Positions 22,481-33,312 of a DNA stretch of 64,000 nt are shown piece by piece. The first letter of the stretch is position 1. The number at the start of each line of letters is the position of its first letter. Source of the stretch: Portulaca oleracea (taxonomy: Eukaryota; Streptophyta; Magnoliopsida; Caryophyllales; Portulacaceae); assembly GCA_029582165.1 (NCBI GenBank), contig CM055878.1, positions 702,001 through 766,000 of the forward strand. Direction: 5' to 3'. Made by a program: the position numbers and the translations under genes. Below the pieces are notes generated by a model, which saw only the letters and a program-made list of their open reading frames with translations, ran no database searches and was not told where the DNA came from.

Positions 22481-22526
22481 TCCCTATGTCCTGCGCGTGT
22501 TTTCGGCTTGAAGTGCTGCATTTTGG

Positions 22527-22551
22527 CCAATGATTTTCACTTGTATATATA
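22527..22551 (+). promoter_or_regulatory. CCAAT and TATA boxes of L4
   Basis: CCAAT at 22527-22531 and TATATATA at 22544-22551. Equivalent TATA boxes are seen in L3, L5, L6 and both LTRs of D at the same relative place. Confidence 0.7.
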
Positions 22552-23814
22552 CTCCTTGTGGACGATTTCTAAGGGGGATCTAGGGGGATAGACTTGGACA
22601 TTTGGGAGCTTTGTAATTAAGGGTTTTAGAGAGAGATTAGTGAGAGATTAATCTAGGGTTTTTGAGATTTGTGTTTGTTATTGAAGATTTGGAGATTCAA
22701 ACAATTGAAAGATTGTTGGGTCATCTTTTTATTGCTTTCCTTTGTTCATCTACAGCATTTTGATAAGTATTCTCTTCCCTTAACTCTTTTATTAATTACC
22801 TGGCTAATTACTTTGCTTGTTCTTAATTTCTTTGCTTTGCTTGCTATTTCATTGTTCTTGCTTGTTTATGGTTGTTTGATGTTAGAATCATGTTTAGGTC
22901 TGGGTTGGATGTTGTTAGCTTAGTTTTTATCATGATTCGTGGCTAGAAACTCTATGGGTTAGGGGGTAATTAAGGGTGTGAATGGGTGATTAGGTTTGGG
23001 TTAGTAATTTTAGTGAGTAATTAGTTAGGAAATCAATTTCCCAATCCTATCCTTCCCTCAAGTGGGATGTGTTTGGGTGCGAAAGCATCCCGAATACATC
23101 CAACACTTGTTGGAAGGAAGGAATTAGGATAGTTAGTATTCTAGTTCGCGAAAGCGAATAGAAACTAACTAGGAAATTCCGTTCCTTGAACTCCCCCGGG
23201 TCTGTCGATGGACTTTGGGGAAGTTAATCCGGACTATCCTTGAAAGAGGAAGCCCGGTGGGTATTTTCTAACGGAGTTACCATTTGATTTCCCCTTCTCA
23301 TTAATCTCTTGTTGAAAACCCATTTCCTCATCCCCGTTTGTATCCCGAAAAGCCTCCGAAGCCCATTTTCCATTCCTTGACCGACCTTAGCTTTGTTTCT
23401 TGCGTTGTGATCCTTTCAAACCAATATCCTTACCCTAGCAATCTCATCCCGACCACTGACCTAGATTCTTTGACCAAGGTCGCCAGCTCCCTGAGAGAGA
23501 ACGACAATACCGAGGTCTAACAAACCGCTGTACAGTGATGTAGATGAACAAGAGAAAGCAATAAAAAGATGACCCAACAATCTTTCAATTGTTTGAATCT
23601 TCAAATCTTTAATAACAAACATAAATCTCCAAAACCCTAGATTAATCTCTCACTAATCTCTCTCTAAAACCCTTAATTACAAAGCTCCCAAATGTCTAAG
23701 TCTATCCCCCCTTCGATCCCCCCAAGAAATCGTCAACAAGGAGTATATATACAAGGTAAAACTGTTGGCCAAAACGCAGCACTTCAAGCCGAAAACACGC
23801 GCAGGAAATAGGGA

Positions 23815-24006
23815 GACTGTGGTCACGGTCTCGTTCTGTCCAGTGAAATCTGTATGGCGATTTAGGGCAGACAAGTTTTCGCTCCTTCGCACCGTCGTGG
23901 CCACGGTCTCCGAAGACCATGGCCACGGTCTTGCTCGGCCACTTCTTCCCTTAGACAAGTCATGAACCCACCGTGGCTACGGTCAACTTGTCCGTGGCCA
24001 CGGTCT
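23815..24006. repeat. Palindrome array in L3
   Basis: ACCGTGGCCACGGT-like units, in pairs, upstream (minus strand) of the TATA box near 23750. It has fewer copies than L4. Confidence 0.8.
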
Positions 24007-24331
24007 AGCTCGGATTTCCTTCCCTTTGTTCTTCTATCTTTCCGAAGCATGTAACGCTCGATCCGAAGGTCGTAGCATGCGTTACTTCACTAATTGGCAC
24101 CAAAGGTCGGGAGTGTGGTCCCGATTCGATTCCATCTCGGTTTCCGGTCTGGCTCGGCTCGGGAAATCGCCAAGAATGCTATAAAAAGGCTCGTTTTGCT
24201 ACGTTTTTGGTGAAAACTCCAAAATCTACAAAATAACCAAAAACACATTAAAAGCTATGAAATTAAACCACGAAACGAGTCAAAAGCCTAAGGGTTTAGA
24301 CGGTATTTAGACACAAAATCGGGTCTAAACA

Positions 24332-24345
24332 CCCCCCACACTTAA
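24332..24345 (-). promoter_or_regulatory. Polypurine tract of element B
   Basis: The minus strand reads TTAAGTGTGGGGGG directly before the 3' LTR start TGTTTAG. It is the expected plus-strand primer site. Confidence 0.88.
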
Positions 24346-26070
24346 ACTTTTGCTCGTCCCGAGCAAAACAAAACAAAACAAATAAGAAAACTAAACACCA
24401 ACTCCTCTGTCGTGGGAGGAAACGAGTGCATTTAGCGTATGCACCAAGCCCTTTGAACCCCCCGACAGCCCGGGTGGACGAGATGGACTCGTGAGGGTTT
24501 GTAGCGGCTATACCCACAAAAGCCAAAGAAAAAGGAGAGAGGGAAAGTGAAAACAAAACCGAAGAAAAACAAAGGAAAAGAAAAGCAATAGCTTCGCTTC
24601 AAAAGATCTCGAAATCTAAATCAGGAAAACGTTATTAAACCTCCAAAAGGAATCGTTATGAGCGTCTCACAAACACCTATCCTAAGCAAAAGTTAGTCTT
24701 TGAGATTTTCGATTTCCTACATCTAGTGTCAAGCAAAACCCCATGTGCGTAAGTGCTAGTGGGTTCCAACCGAATCCAAAAGACTCCAAGGACTCATGCC
24801 CGAGCCCAAAAACAACGAAACGAACAAGGGAAGTGTTCCCCTTCCTCGCATTTGGTCGCCCTTGGCTTCGTGAGGGCCGTAGATGATGCAAGGAGAGGCC
24901 CCACACTTTATTAACGCTCAAACTTTTCTTTTTCGGGTTGGGTAATCCCAACAAAATTGCTTTATCTTTTTCTCTTTTTTTTCTTTTTTCTTTTATACGT
25001 CGGTATTAGCCTTACTTTTGGGAATTGTACGGCCCAACTATGGGGTTTACCCTCCCAACACAGTCTTTTCCATACACACCTCCGCCGAGAATTCAATATG
25101 GGAGGAGCTTAAGGGGTAATAGCACCGTACCGCTAATACCGGGCCCGTGTAGGTTGGCCAAGTGTATTGTGGTTGATGTCATTCAGCGACACGCTCCACT
25201 TAATCCGGTTATTGTAGCTTTTCTTTCTTTTTCTTTCTTTTTGACTTTGCATTTGCTAAAAAGGGAAACAAAACAAGCTCGGACACAAACTCCTAGAATC
25301 TCCCGACTTCAATCAGAACGTGAAAGGAATCGGGGGTTTAACTAGACACTTGATGAAGGACATCTAAAGAGATAAGTCATGACTAGTACCCGAGACAGGG
25401 TCGAAAACACTCAGATCGGTTTCTTTTAAAGAAGTTTAAGAACGGCTTCTCAATTTCGACAACAAGACCCAAAAAACAAAGCAAAACAAAGCGAGAACAA
25501 AACTAAAAGAAAAACTTTTAAGGTTTTCACTCCCTTTTTTCTCCTTTTTCACACAATTTTTTTTTTCAAAATTTAGGCAAAAACTTAAGAGAACAAAGAT
25601 CAAAACTACTAGGTGATCTACCCTTAAAGCAAAAATAACTCTCCCCCCACACTTAAAACGCCACAATGTCCTCATTGTGGGATGGTGTCACATGAAAAGG
25701 GTAGAGAACCTACAAAACACAAACAAACAAAAAACAACTAGCAAGCTGAAATGGTGGCGACCCGAGCCCACACGGCTCCAACAACAATATATCCCAACAT
25801 AAACACTCAAAGGGGTTCGCCACCCAAAAGAAAATCAAGCATGGAGCATGGATCATAGGATATTCAACTCAAAAAGAGAAGAGCGGAGAGATATTACCTC
25901 GAGTTCTTCAAAACAAATGATTACTCAATCCGCGGTCCGTGATAATTGAGCAAAGGGTTAGGATATTCAAGTAAAAACAAGCAAGGCTCGTAAGATCCGC
26001 ATGCAAGATTAGAAACAAGAAAAAGAAACTAATAAAGAAAGGAAAAGAAATTAATCAAAAAGGAAGTATG
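24346..26070 (-). other. 3' noncoding domain of element B
   Basis: No credible coding sequence. On the minus strand it has a GTGGGCTCGGGTCGCCACCA block (25745-25780), the inverted repeat CACAATGAGGACATTGTG followed by a second purine run (25640-25682), the small hairpin 25115-25140, and a CGGGACGAGCAAAAG segment before the polypurine tract. The same order occurs in C and D. Confidence 0.7.
25115..25140 (-). other. Conserved small hairpin in the 3' domain, element B
   Basis: The minus strand reads GGTATTAGCG, loop GTACGG, TGCTATTACC. The 10-bp arms pair with one mismatch and one G-U. Counterparts lie in C (32559-32584) and D (57458-57483). All are followed by CCTTAAGC. Confidence 0.6.
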
Positions 26071-26118
26071 GGTTACCTCCCATGCAGTGCTTGTTTTAGG
26101 TCCCTAGCTTGACCTAAT
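26071..26118 (-). other. Conserved Athila post-pol DNA motif, element B
   Basis: The minus strand reads GGTCAAGCTAGGGACCTAAA then ACAAGCACTGCATGGGAGGTAACCC, just after the gag-derived coding region. Aligns with D, C and A. Confidence 0.72.
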
Positions 26119-26178
26119 TACCCGTTTAATTATGGAGAGACGTGGTGCACATGAGAGGTACATAATCAGCTTCTTCCA

Positions 26179-28192
26179 TCATGATCGCTTCATCTTCCTT
26201 CCTCTCCAACTCCTACCATTTTTGGACAACCTCAAGTTGAGTCGTCCCTCCTGTCGTTTGGTTGACCATGAGCGGGGAAGAGGTGATGATGTCTTTGATT
26301 TCTTCCAATGTCGCTTCCTCCTCCTTCTCCAACACCTTCTCATCACCTCCGCAAATAGAACAAGGGTCTCCTCCAGCGGTTTGATTAGGTGATGGGGATG
26401 AAGAAGTAACTTAGGCCTTTCCTTAAGTGGTTCTCCAAGTTTCAAACACTTGGGAACAATCTTTTCAAACTCTATGTCCTCAATATAAACTTCATCCAAT
26501 GAGATCTCCCTCCTCAATGGAACAATCTTGAGGGAATCATCATGGGATGCATCTTCAATTACCTCGGGTCCAGAACATAAGGTTTCGGGATGATCGTTTT
26601 CATGCTCATTGTCGGGCTCCACTTCAAGAATATAAACTTCTTTATGCTCATGAACAATCGTGGTCACTGAATTGACTTCAACACAAGGTGGCATGGAAAA
26701 GGGCGTCTTAGTAGGAAAATTAAACTTTGATTCAATATGTCCTTCATTAATCAAGTGTTGAATCAACCAGTTTGGGAGAGGAATTTTGCATTTGGTGGGA
26801 ATCAAATTGCTCTTTAGGGCATTCACTAGCACTTTCATTCAAAACTATAACTTGTTCTTCCTCCACCTTCTCTTCTACACAATTGACTTCCTCGCCAATC
26901 AATTTCTCCTTCTCATCATCTACCACTTGCTCAACCTCCATACCCTCTCCTTCGATTTTATCCTCAATATCTCCCTCATTTTCTTCAAGAACTCCCTCCA
27001 CCAACTCAGGTTGCTCAACTTCTCCTCCACCACACATGGTAATAACATTCACCTCCACCCATTGGATAGGAGTAGTTAGGATAGGTGCAAATTGAAATTG
27101 GTTGGATTGAGCCAATTCGAGCTCAAGACTTTGGATATAAGCGTAATCCTCCTCTCAGTCTTCCATGATTCACTCCAACATCAACTCAAATGAGGATCCT
27201 TGAAGTGGTTGAGAAATTTGAGGTTGTGGAAAATCTTGTTGGGTTGGATGGAAGCTTTCTTCTTGAATGAATGGGTGATGGTCAATGGGTTGAAAAGTAG
27301 AAGGGTGTTGGTTAGTTGTAAAATCATAAGGAATGGGATCTGGTTCAACATGGGAAGAAATAATAGCACTCACTTGCTCTAATTGTTGAAAATTGAACAC
27401 TTGCGCTTCTTGAGCCATTCTCAAATGCATGAAAGTCTCCTCATTCACTTTTTCTTTTTGCAGTTCATAGATAGAAGCCAAAAGGAGTGCAATAATAGGA
27501 TGATGCTCCAAAGATAAATCTCCTCCACTAGATTTGCAACCTCCAAAATTAGGAGCATATTGAACACGCTCATGAAGGAATTGTTCGGCCTCCCCCGCAG
27601 TCTTCTTCAAAAAGTCCCTCCGGATGCTATATCGATTGATTCTTTGAGAGAAGCAAAGAGTCCACAATAAAAGTGCTGAAGAAGCATCCAGTTGGGTAGA
27701 TTGTGGTGCAGACACTGACGTTGGAGACTTTTGAATCTTCCCCATGCTTCAAAAAGAGTCTCTCCGGGTTCTTGCTTGAAGCTCATAATATCTTGCCGGA
27801 GTTTACATGTTTTATCAGTCGGGAAGAATCTTTAAAGAAATTCTCTCTTAAGAGCCTCCCATGAAGAATAAAATCCAGGTGGGCATATATCAAGCCACAT
27901 CTCAGCTTTCCCTTTCAAAGTCAGAGGAAAGAACATCAACTTTAGATACTCCGAAGATATCCCAGGTATATATATGCATGAAACTAATGCGCTTCTCGAA
28001 TCTCTCCATATGAGCAATAGGACTCTCAGACATATCTCCATGAAACGGGTTACTTTCAAAAACTTCCAGAAGACACGGCTTGAACTCAAATACCGCGTGG
28101 TAATGGTGGTAAGATGATTGGGTTGCCTCCCGTACCCGAAGATGGAACGGCTTATGATAGAAGGGTACGGGGTGAATCAGCTTGGACTTCAC
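26179..28192 (-). pseudogene. Gag and charged C-terminal segment, element B
   Basis: On the minus strand the gag core appears at 27832-28192: ESNPFHGDMSESPIAHMERFE, then LKLMFFPLTLKGKAEMWLDICPPG and SSWEALKREFL (retrotransposon gag domain). It continues with WMLLQHF-like and FLKKTAGEAEQFLHERVQYAP sequence (27170-27745). An acidic segment (26747-27115) leads to the C-terminal segment (26179-26838) with KIPLPNWLIQHLIN and KIVPLRREISLDEVYIED. Frames shift several times. Like C, it lacks the protease core that D retains, so B and C share a derived deletion. No intact zinc knuckle is visible. Confidence 0.82.
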
Positions 28193-28365
28193 CCATTGGA
28201 CTCGAGGCCTCCTACGATGCTCGATAGAACATTAGGGCGTACCTACATGAACCAACAAGAACCAATAGAAGCATCAAATTCATCGGGATTAGCACAAACT
28301 AATTTCTAGCGTGAAAGCAATCTCAAATAACCAAAAACCAAGAAACTAAAACTAGGGGCGCTGGC

Positions 28366-28383
28366 AACCCGGCAACGGCGCCA
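28366..28383 (-). promoter_or_regulatory. Primer-binding site of element B (tRNA-Asp)
   Basis: The minus strand reads TGGCGCCGTTGCCGGG, complementary to the 3' end of plant tRNA-Asp, five bases inside the 5' LTR. The last two of 18 positions do not match the site in D. Confidence 0.9.
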
Positions 28384-28388
28384 TTTTG

Positions 28389-29980
28389 TGTAAAGCGGTT
28401 TGTAAGACCTCGGTTTTGTCGTTCTCTCTCAGGGAGCTGGCGACCTTGGTCATAGAAACTAAGTCAATGGTCGGGATGAGATTGCTAAGGTAAGGATATC
28501 GGTTTGAAGGGATCACAACACAAGAAACAAAACTATGGTCGGTCAAGGAATGGAAAATAGGCTTCGGAGGTTTTCGGGATGCAAACGGGGATGAGGAAAT
28601 GGGTTTCGCAACAAGAGAGTAACGAGAAAGGGAAATCAAATGGTAATTCCGTTAGAAAAATACCCACCGGGCTTCCTCTTTCAAGGATAGTCCGGATTAA
28701 CCTCCCCAAAGTCCATCGACAGACCCGGGAGAGTTCAAGGAACGGAATTTCCTAGTTAGTTTCTATTCGTTTTCGCGAACTAGAATACTAACTATCCTAA
28801 TTCCTACCTTCCAACAAGTGTTGGATGTATTCGGGATGCTTTCACACCCAAATACATCCCACTTGAGGGAAGGATAGGATTGGGAAATTGATTTCCTAAC
28901 TAATTACTCACTAAAATTGCTAACCCAAATCTAATCACCCATTCACACCCTTAATTACCCCCTAACCCATATGGTTTCTAGCCACTAATCATGACACTAA
29001 CTATGCTAACAACATCCAAACCAAACCTAAACATGATTTCTAACATCAAACAACCATAAAGAAGCAAGATAATCAAATAACAAGCAAGAACAATTAAAGA
29101 ACAAGCAAAGTAATTAGCAAAGTAATTAATAAAGGAGTTAAGGGAAGAGAAAACTTATCAAAGTGCTGTAGATGAACAAGAGAAAGCAATAAAAAGATGA
29201 CCCAACAATCTTTCAATTGTTTGAACCTCCAAATCTTCAATAACAAACACAAATCTCCAAAACCCTAGATTAATCTCTCACTAATCTCTCTCTAAAACCC
29301 TTAATTACAAAGCTCCCAAATGTCTAAGTCTATCCCCCCTTCGATCCCACCAAGAAATCGTCAACAAGGAGTATATATACAAGGTAAAACTGTTGGCCAA
29401 AATGCAGCACTTCAAGCCGAAAACACGCGCAGGACATAGGGAGACCGTGGTCACGATCTAGGAGACCGTGGCCACGGTCTCGTTCTGTCCAGTGAAATCT
29501 GTATGGCGATTTAGGGCAGACAAGTTTTCGCTCCTTCGCACCGTCGTGGCCACGGTCTCCCAAGACCGTGGCCACGGTCTTGCTCGGTCACTTCTTCCCT
29601 TAGACAAGTCATGAACCCACCGTGGCTACGGTCAACTTGACCGTGCTCACGGTCTAGCTCGGATTTCCTTCCCTTTGTTCTTCCTTCTTTCCGAAGCATG
29701 TAACGCTCGATCCGAAGGTCGTAGCATGCATTACTTCACTAATTGGCACCAAAGGTCGGGAGTGTGGTCTCGGTTCGATTCCGTCTCGGTTTCCGGTCCG
29801 GCTCGGCTCGGGTAATCGCCAAGAATGCTATAAAAAGGCTTGATTTGCTACGTTTTTGGTGAAAACTCCAAAATCTACAAAATAATCAAAAACACATTAA
29901 AAGCTATGAAATTAAACCACGAAACGAGTCAAAAGCCTAAGGATTTATATGGTATTTAGACACGAAATCGGGACTAAACA
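28389..29980 (-). repeat. 5' LTR of element B (L5)
   Basis: 1,592 bp, uninterrupted, and the best reference copy for L3. Starts TGTTTAGTCCCG (minus, 29980) and ends ...CCGCTTTACA at 28389. TATA box (minus) near 29372-29379, palindromes at 29441-29655. Confidence 0.93.
29441..29655. repeat. Palindrome array in L5
   Basis: Pairs of ACCGTGGCCACGGT-like units at about 21-bp spacing (for example around 29443-29480 and 29550-29580), upstream of the TATA box on the minus strand. Confidence 0.8.
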
Positions 29981-31433
29981 AACGACCACACTGATTCGGT
30001 GTGAGCCGAATGCGGATGTGACTTTCCGGGGTGATGAGCATAAACAACGGTATGAAGCGCTCCAAGCACGGAAGATATGTGCACCAGACATATATGATGT
30101 GGCGACGGTCGAAGCCAAGCATTGCAAACCAAGCTTCGATTACCTTATTCGCATTCTTGGTTGGGAGGTATTCATCATGATCGATGAATCGATCGTGGAC
30201 CAACCCGTCCTTGAATTCTTGAGCTCGTTGAAGGTTCACAATGATGGCAAGAAGGATGCTTACTTTGAATACCGAGTCGCCAATAAAGATAAACAGTGCA
30301 CCGTGAAGCGTTTTTGCCAAAGGTTGGGGTTGCCCGATGATGGTAGATACTATGAGCGATGCGAGAACTTTGATGAGCAAAAGGCAATAAAGGCCTTAAC
30401 TTGTTAGAGGAGGATGGACCTTGGTATGAGAGGCGAAGAACCACGGTATCATTGCCCCCGTAATTCTAAGGGGCGTGATTTTTGCAATCCGATAATTCGA
30501 ATCCTCCATAGGATCGTGACAAGTACAGTGTGCGGGAGATATGATAGACGCCCCAAGATTCGGAAGGATGACCTCTTCGTGATCTACAATACTGTGAGTG
30601 GTAAACGGGTCAACACCGGATCTTGCATTTTGCACTGTCTATGGGAGATTAGTACGGAAGTCCGACCTATGACCATTGGGATGGGGCACATTATTTGCCA
30701 CTTCCTCGTTCAAGAAGGTTTCGATAAATATTTGAAGAAGTGGACTCCACGCTATCTTCCGAATCCTATCGACAGGGTGCGGTTGCGAAAAATGAACATC
30801 TTCGCAAAACACCCGACTTTCACGATCTATTGCCATGGACACGACCGTAACAAAACGAAAGTTCTCTTGGATCCGGACCATGCCGAGCAATGGTTGGACA
30901 TCACCAACGAGCGAAGCTGGTCTATTGGCCAAGAGCGTGATACCCGCCGCAAGGTGGGAGGTCCAAATGTGTCCGATGGTGAAGAAGAGGAGGACGGCAA
31001 TGATGAAGATGATGAAGGGGAAGAAGGAGAAGAAGAGGAGGAAGAAGAGCAGCATCCCGGTCATGGTGAGGCTAGTGGAAGTGGAAGTCATCCATGGGAA
31101 GCTTCACTTGAGCATCTCAACTCTCAATTTGATCAAATGAGAGTTCACCTTCATGAACACGAACACTACTCCAGGGTCAACACAACTTGTTGGAGACCCA
31201 ACAAGAGTTGCTACGTGCCCAGCAGTCTACACTCAACAATGTGCATGCACATCTCCAAAGGCACGAGGAGTACTTTCAACAGCAAAATCAGCATTGGCGT
31301 GACTGGGGATATTATCACTACTCCATTGCGAACAATCCCCCGGCACCACCAGAGTATAGAAACCGCCACTAACCCACTTACTTTCCGTACTACCCATATC
31401 CTCCCCCGGGAGGATCCGAGCAATGATTTGTAA

Positions 31434-33312
31434 GTGTCCCCGCTCCCACTTTACTCTCTTTATTGATCTTATTTACACTGTTAGTGTTAGATAAGTGTGT
31501 GGGGGGGTGCTTTATGGGGAAACTTGGGGAAGTGTGTCGGTTAGTTTGGTTTTGTTGAGTTCGTTGTCCCCATGGTTTAAGTTATTTTGCTTTTTTTTCT
31601 TCATCATTAGTAAGGTCGGTCGTGAGAGTTGTTTCACCCTCAATTCCCGCTTCAAAAGAGTGAGATTCGGGGTTGATGTTAGCCAGTGTCAATGTACATA
31701 TTGTAAATAGTTTGCTTTTAGTTTGTCCTTTAACTAGTGTCTTGTTTTTATTTCTGTTTTTGTTCTTTTTCTTTTATGCATGCGGACATTCACACTTATT
31801 ATGTGTTTCTTGTTTATTCCTAACCCCAAGTGTGATGTTTTCCTGGATCGCGGATTGTTTCTGTTCTTTAATTGAAAACCTTGAGGTAACCTTTTTCCGC
31901 ACTCTCTGTTGTGTATATATTTTGATCCTTGTTGCATGCTTGAGTTTCTTTTTTTGGGTGGCGAGCCCTTTTGAGTGTGTGTTGGGATTATTGCTGTTAG
32001 AGCCGTGTGGGCTCGGGTCGCCACCACTTTTATGTGCTAGCTATTTTTGTTTGTTTTCCTTTTGTTGGTTCTCTACCCTTTTCATGTGACACCATCCCAA
32101 TGAGGACATTGTGGCGTTTTAAGTGTGGGGGGGGAGATATTTTGTTTCAAGGGTAGATCACCTAGCATTTTTGTTTTTGTTTTTCCTAGTTTTTGCCTAA
32201 TTTTGATTTTTTTTTGTGTGTGAAAAAGGAGAAAAAAGGAAGTGAAAATCCTTAAAAGTTTTCGTCTTGCTTTTGTTTTTGCTTCTTTTCGTGGATAGTG
32301 TTGTAAATGTTGGGAAGACTTTCTTAATCTTCTTGAAAGAAACCGGTTTGAGCATTTTCGACCCTAACTTGGGCGTTGTGATGACTCATCTATCTAGATT
32401 CCCTTTATTGAGTGTCGAGCGAGATACCTGTTTTATTTCATGTTCCGGTTGAATCTATGAGACTCTAGTTGGCCACATCCGAACTTGTTGAAAAAGTGGA
32501 AGCTAATTAAATTAATTAAATCTGACCTGTAGTTAAGTTAGTCTACCTACACGGGACCGGTATTAGCGGTACGACGCTATTACCCCTTAAGCACTTCGTT
32601 TTCGTAACGATGAGGCACATGGAAAAGACCTCGTTGGGAGGGTAAACCCCGTTATGGGCCGTTCAACTCCCGAAAAAACTAACACCAATCTCACTGAGCT
32701 TTCTCAAGCCAACACTAATTAATGAATCGTTAATAAAAGTCTAACCTTGTGTTTCTTGCGGCCCTCACCAAGCCAAGGGCGACATAAACAAGGAAAAGAC
32801 ATCGCTTAAATAATTCCCTTAAGCTTTGATTCGAGCTCGGATGTGAGTTTTTCTTGGGGATCGATCGGAATCACCTAGAACCCACTAAGCACTTATACAC
32901 ATGGGATTTAGCTTTGCATGAGATGCCGGGAGTCGAAAATCTCTAAGATTGGCAATTGCTTGAGTTAGGTGTTTCCGTGGTGCTCACAACGGTTCCTTTT
33001 GGATGATTAGTATCGTTTTCTTGATTGTGATAGCATGACTCCTTGAATTAAGCTGTTTTCTCTTTTCTTTTTATTTTCTTTGTTTTATTTTTCACCTTCC
33101 CTCCTTTTTTCTTTGGCTTTTGTGGGTAGAGCCGCTACAAACCTTCACGAGACCACCTCGTCCACCTGGGCTGTCAAGGGTTTAAAGGGCTTGGTGCATA
33201 CGCTAAATGCACTCGTTTCCTCCCATGACAGAGGAGTTGGTATTTAGTTTTTATTTGTTTTTGTTTTTGTTTTGTTTTGCTCGGGACGAGCAAAAGTTCA
33301 AGTGTGGGGGAG
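31434..33312 (+). other. 3' noncoding domain of element C with polypurine tract
   Basis: T-rich, no credible protein. Landmarks: GAGCCGTGTGGGCTCGGGTC (32002-32021), AATGAGGACATTGTGGCG followed by AAGTGTGGGGGGGGAG (32098-32134), the hairpin 32559-32584, GGGACGAGCAAAAG (33282-33295), and the tract AAGTGTGGGGGAG ending at 33312 right before the LTR. Same order as B and D. Confidence 0.75.
32559..32584 (+). other. Conserved small hairpin in the 3' domain, element C
   Basis: GGTATTAGCG, loop GTACGA, CGCTATTACC. Arms of 10 bp with one mismatch. Aligns with 25115-25140 (minus) and 57458-57483. Confidence 0.6.

Larger units (their letters stand above)
21864..23534 (+). mobile_element. Solo LTR of the TGTTTAG family (L4) inside L3
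   Basis: TGTTTAGACCCAATTC to CGCTGTACA, 1,671 bp, flanked by the 5-bp duplication GTGAT (21859-21863 and 23535-23539). It lies in the opposite orientation to its host LTR of the same family. It includes palindromes 22185-22480, CCAAT (22527-22531), TATATATA (22544-22551), then an R/U5 region. No internal domain. Confidence 0.95.
20354..24331 (-). repeat. 3' LTR of element B (L3), interrupted twice
   Basis: Matches L5 (28389-29980) with TGTAAAGCGG at the low end and ...GGGTCTAAACA at the high end. The match is broken by a 734-bp foreign insert at 21094-21827 and by solo LTR L4 at 21864-23534. TATA box TATATATA (minus) near 23744-23751. Palindromes at 23815-24006. Confidence 0.92.
20354..29980 (-). 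mobile_element. Element B: complete non-autonomous gag-only LTR retrotransposon
   Basis: Minus strand. 5' LTR 28389-29980, tRNA-Asp primer site 28366-28383, gag region 26179-28192, 3' noncoding domain, polypurine tract 24332-24345, 3' LTR 20354-24331. Flanked by the perfect duplication AACGA (20349-20353 and 29981-29985) inside ORF-1 of C. No RT, RNase H or integrase. The 3' LTR carries two later inserts (21094-21827 and 21864-23534). Original length was about 7.2 kb, close to D. The layout matches TR-GAG type non-autonomous elements. Confidence 0.93.
20257..31433 (+). pseudogene. ATHILA ORF-1 family gene of element C, split by element B
   Basis: The ATG at 20257 opens a frame (MSGRSKRLRVEE) that runs to 20353, where B is inserted. 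The same frame resumes at 29986 after one copy of the target duplication. It continues through YEALQARKICAPDIYD, LEFLSSLKVHNDG and KRFCQRLGLPDD (ORF-1 family features) to a single TAG at 30405-30407. The same frame then goes on to TAA at 31433. Excluding B the gene is about 1,545 nt (514 codons). It has a strongly acidic Glu/Asp stretch at about 30970-31060 and a Gln/His-rich end. Only the B insertion and one stop break it, so decay is recent. Function is unknown. Confidence 0.8.

Noticed and set aside
21864..23534. L3 and L4 as the two LTRs of one inverted element
   Set aside because: L4 has its own duplication GTGAT within L3, and L3 continues on both sides, so L4 is a separate solo LTR.
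26772..27095. Plus-strand Ser/Thr-rich frames over the gag of B
   Set aside because: Antisense shadow of the acidic segment of B's gag. The same pattern appears in C.
30414..31433. Independent host gene with an acidic domain
   Set aside because: It is in the same frame as the ORF-1 part ending at 30407 and lies within element C, so it is the rest of ORF-1.
31673..32089. Hydrophobic frame in the 3' domain of C (membrane or env-like protein)
   Set aside because: T-rich noncoding DNA gives Phe/Leu runs. Corresponding DNA in B and D does not keep the frame.
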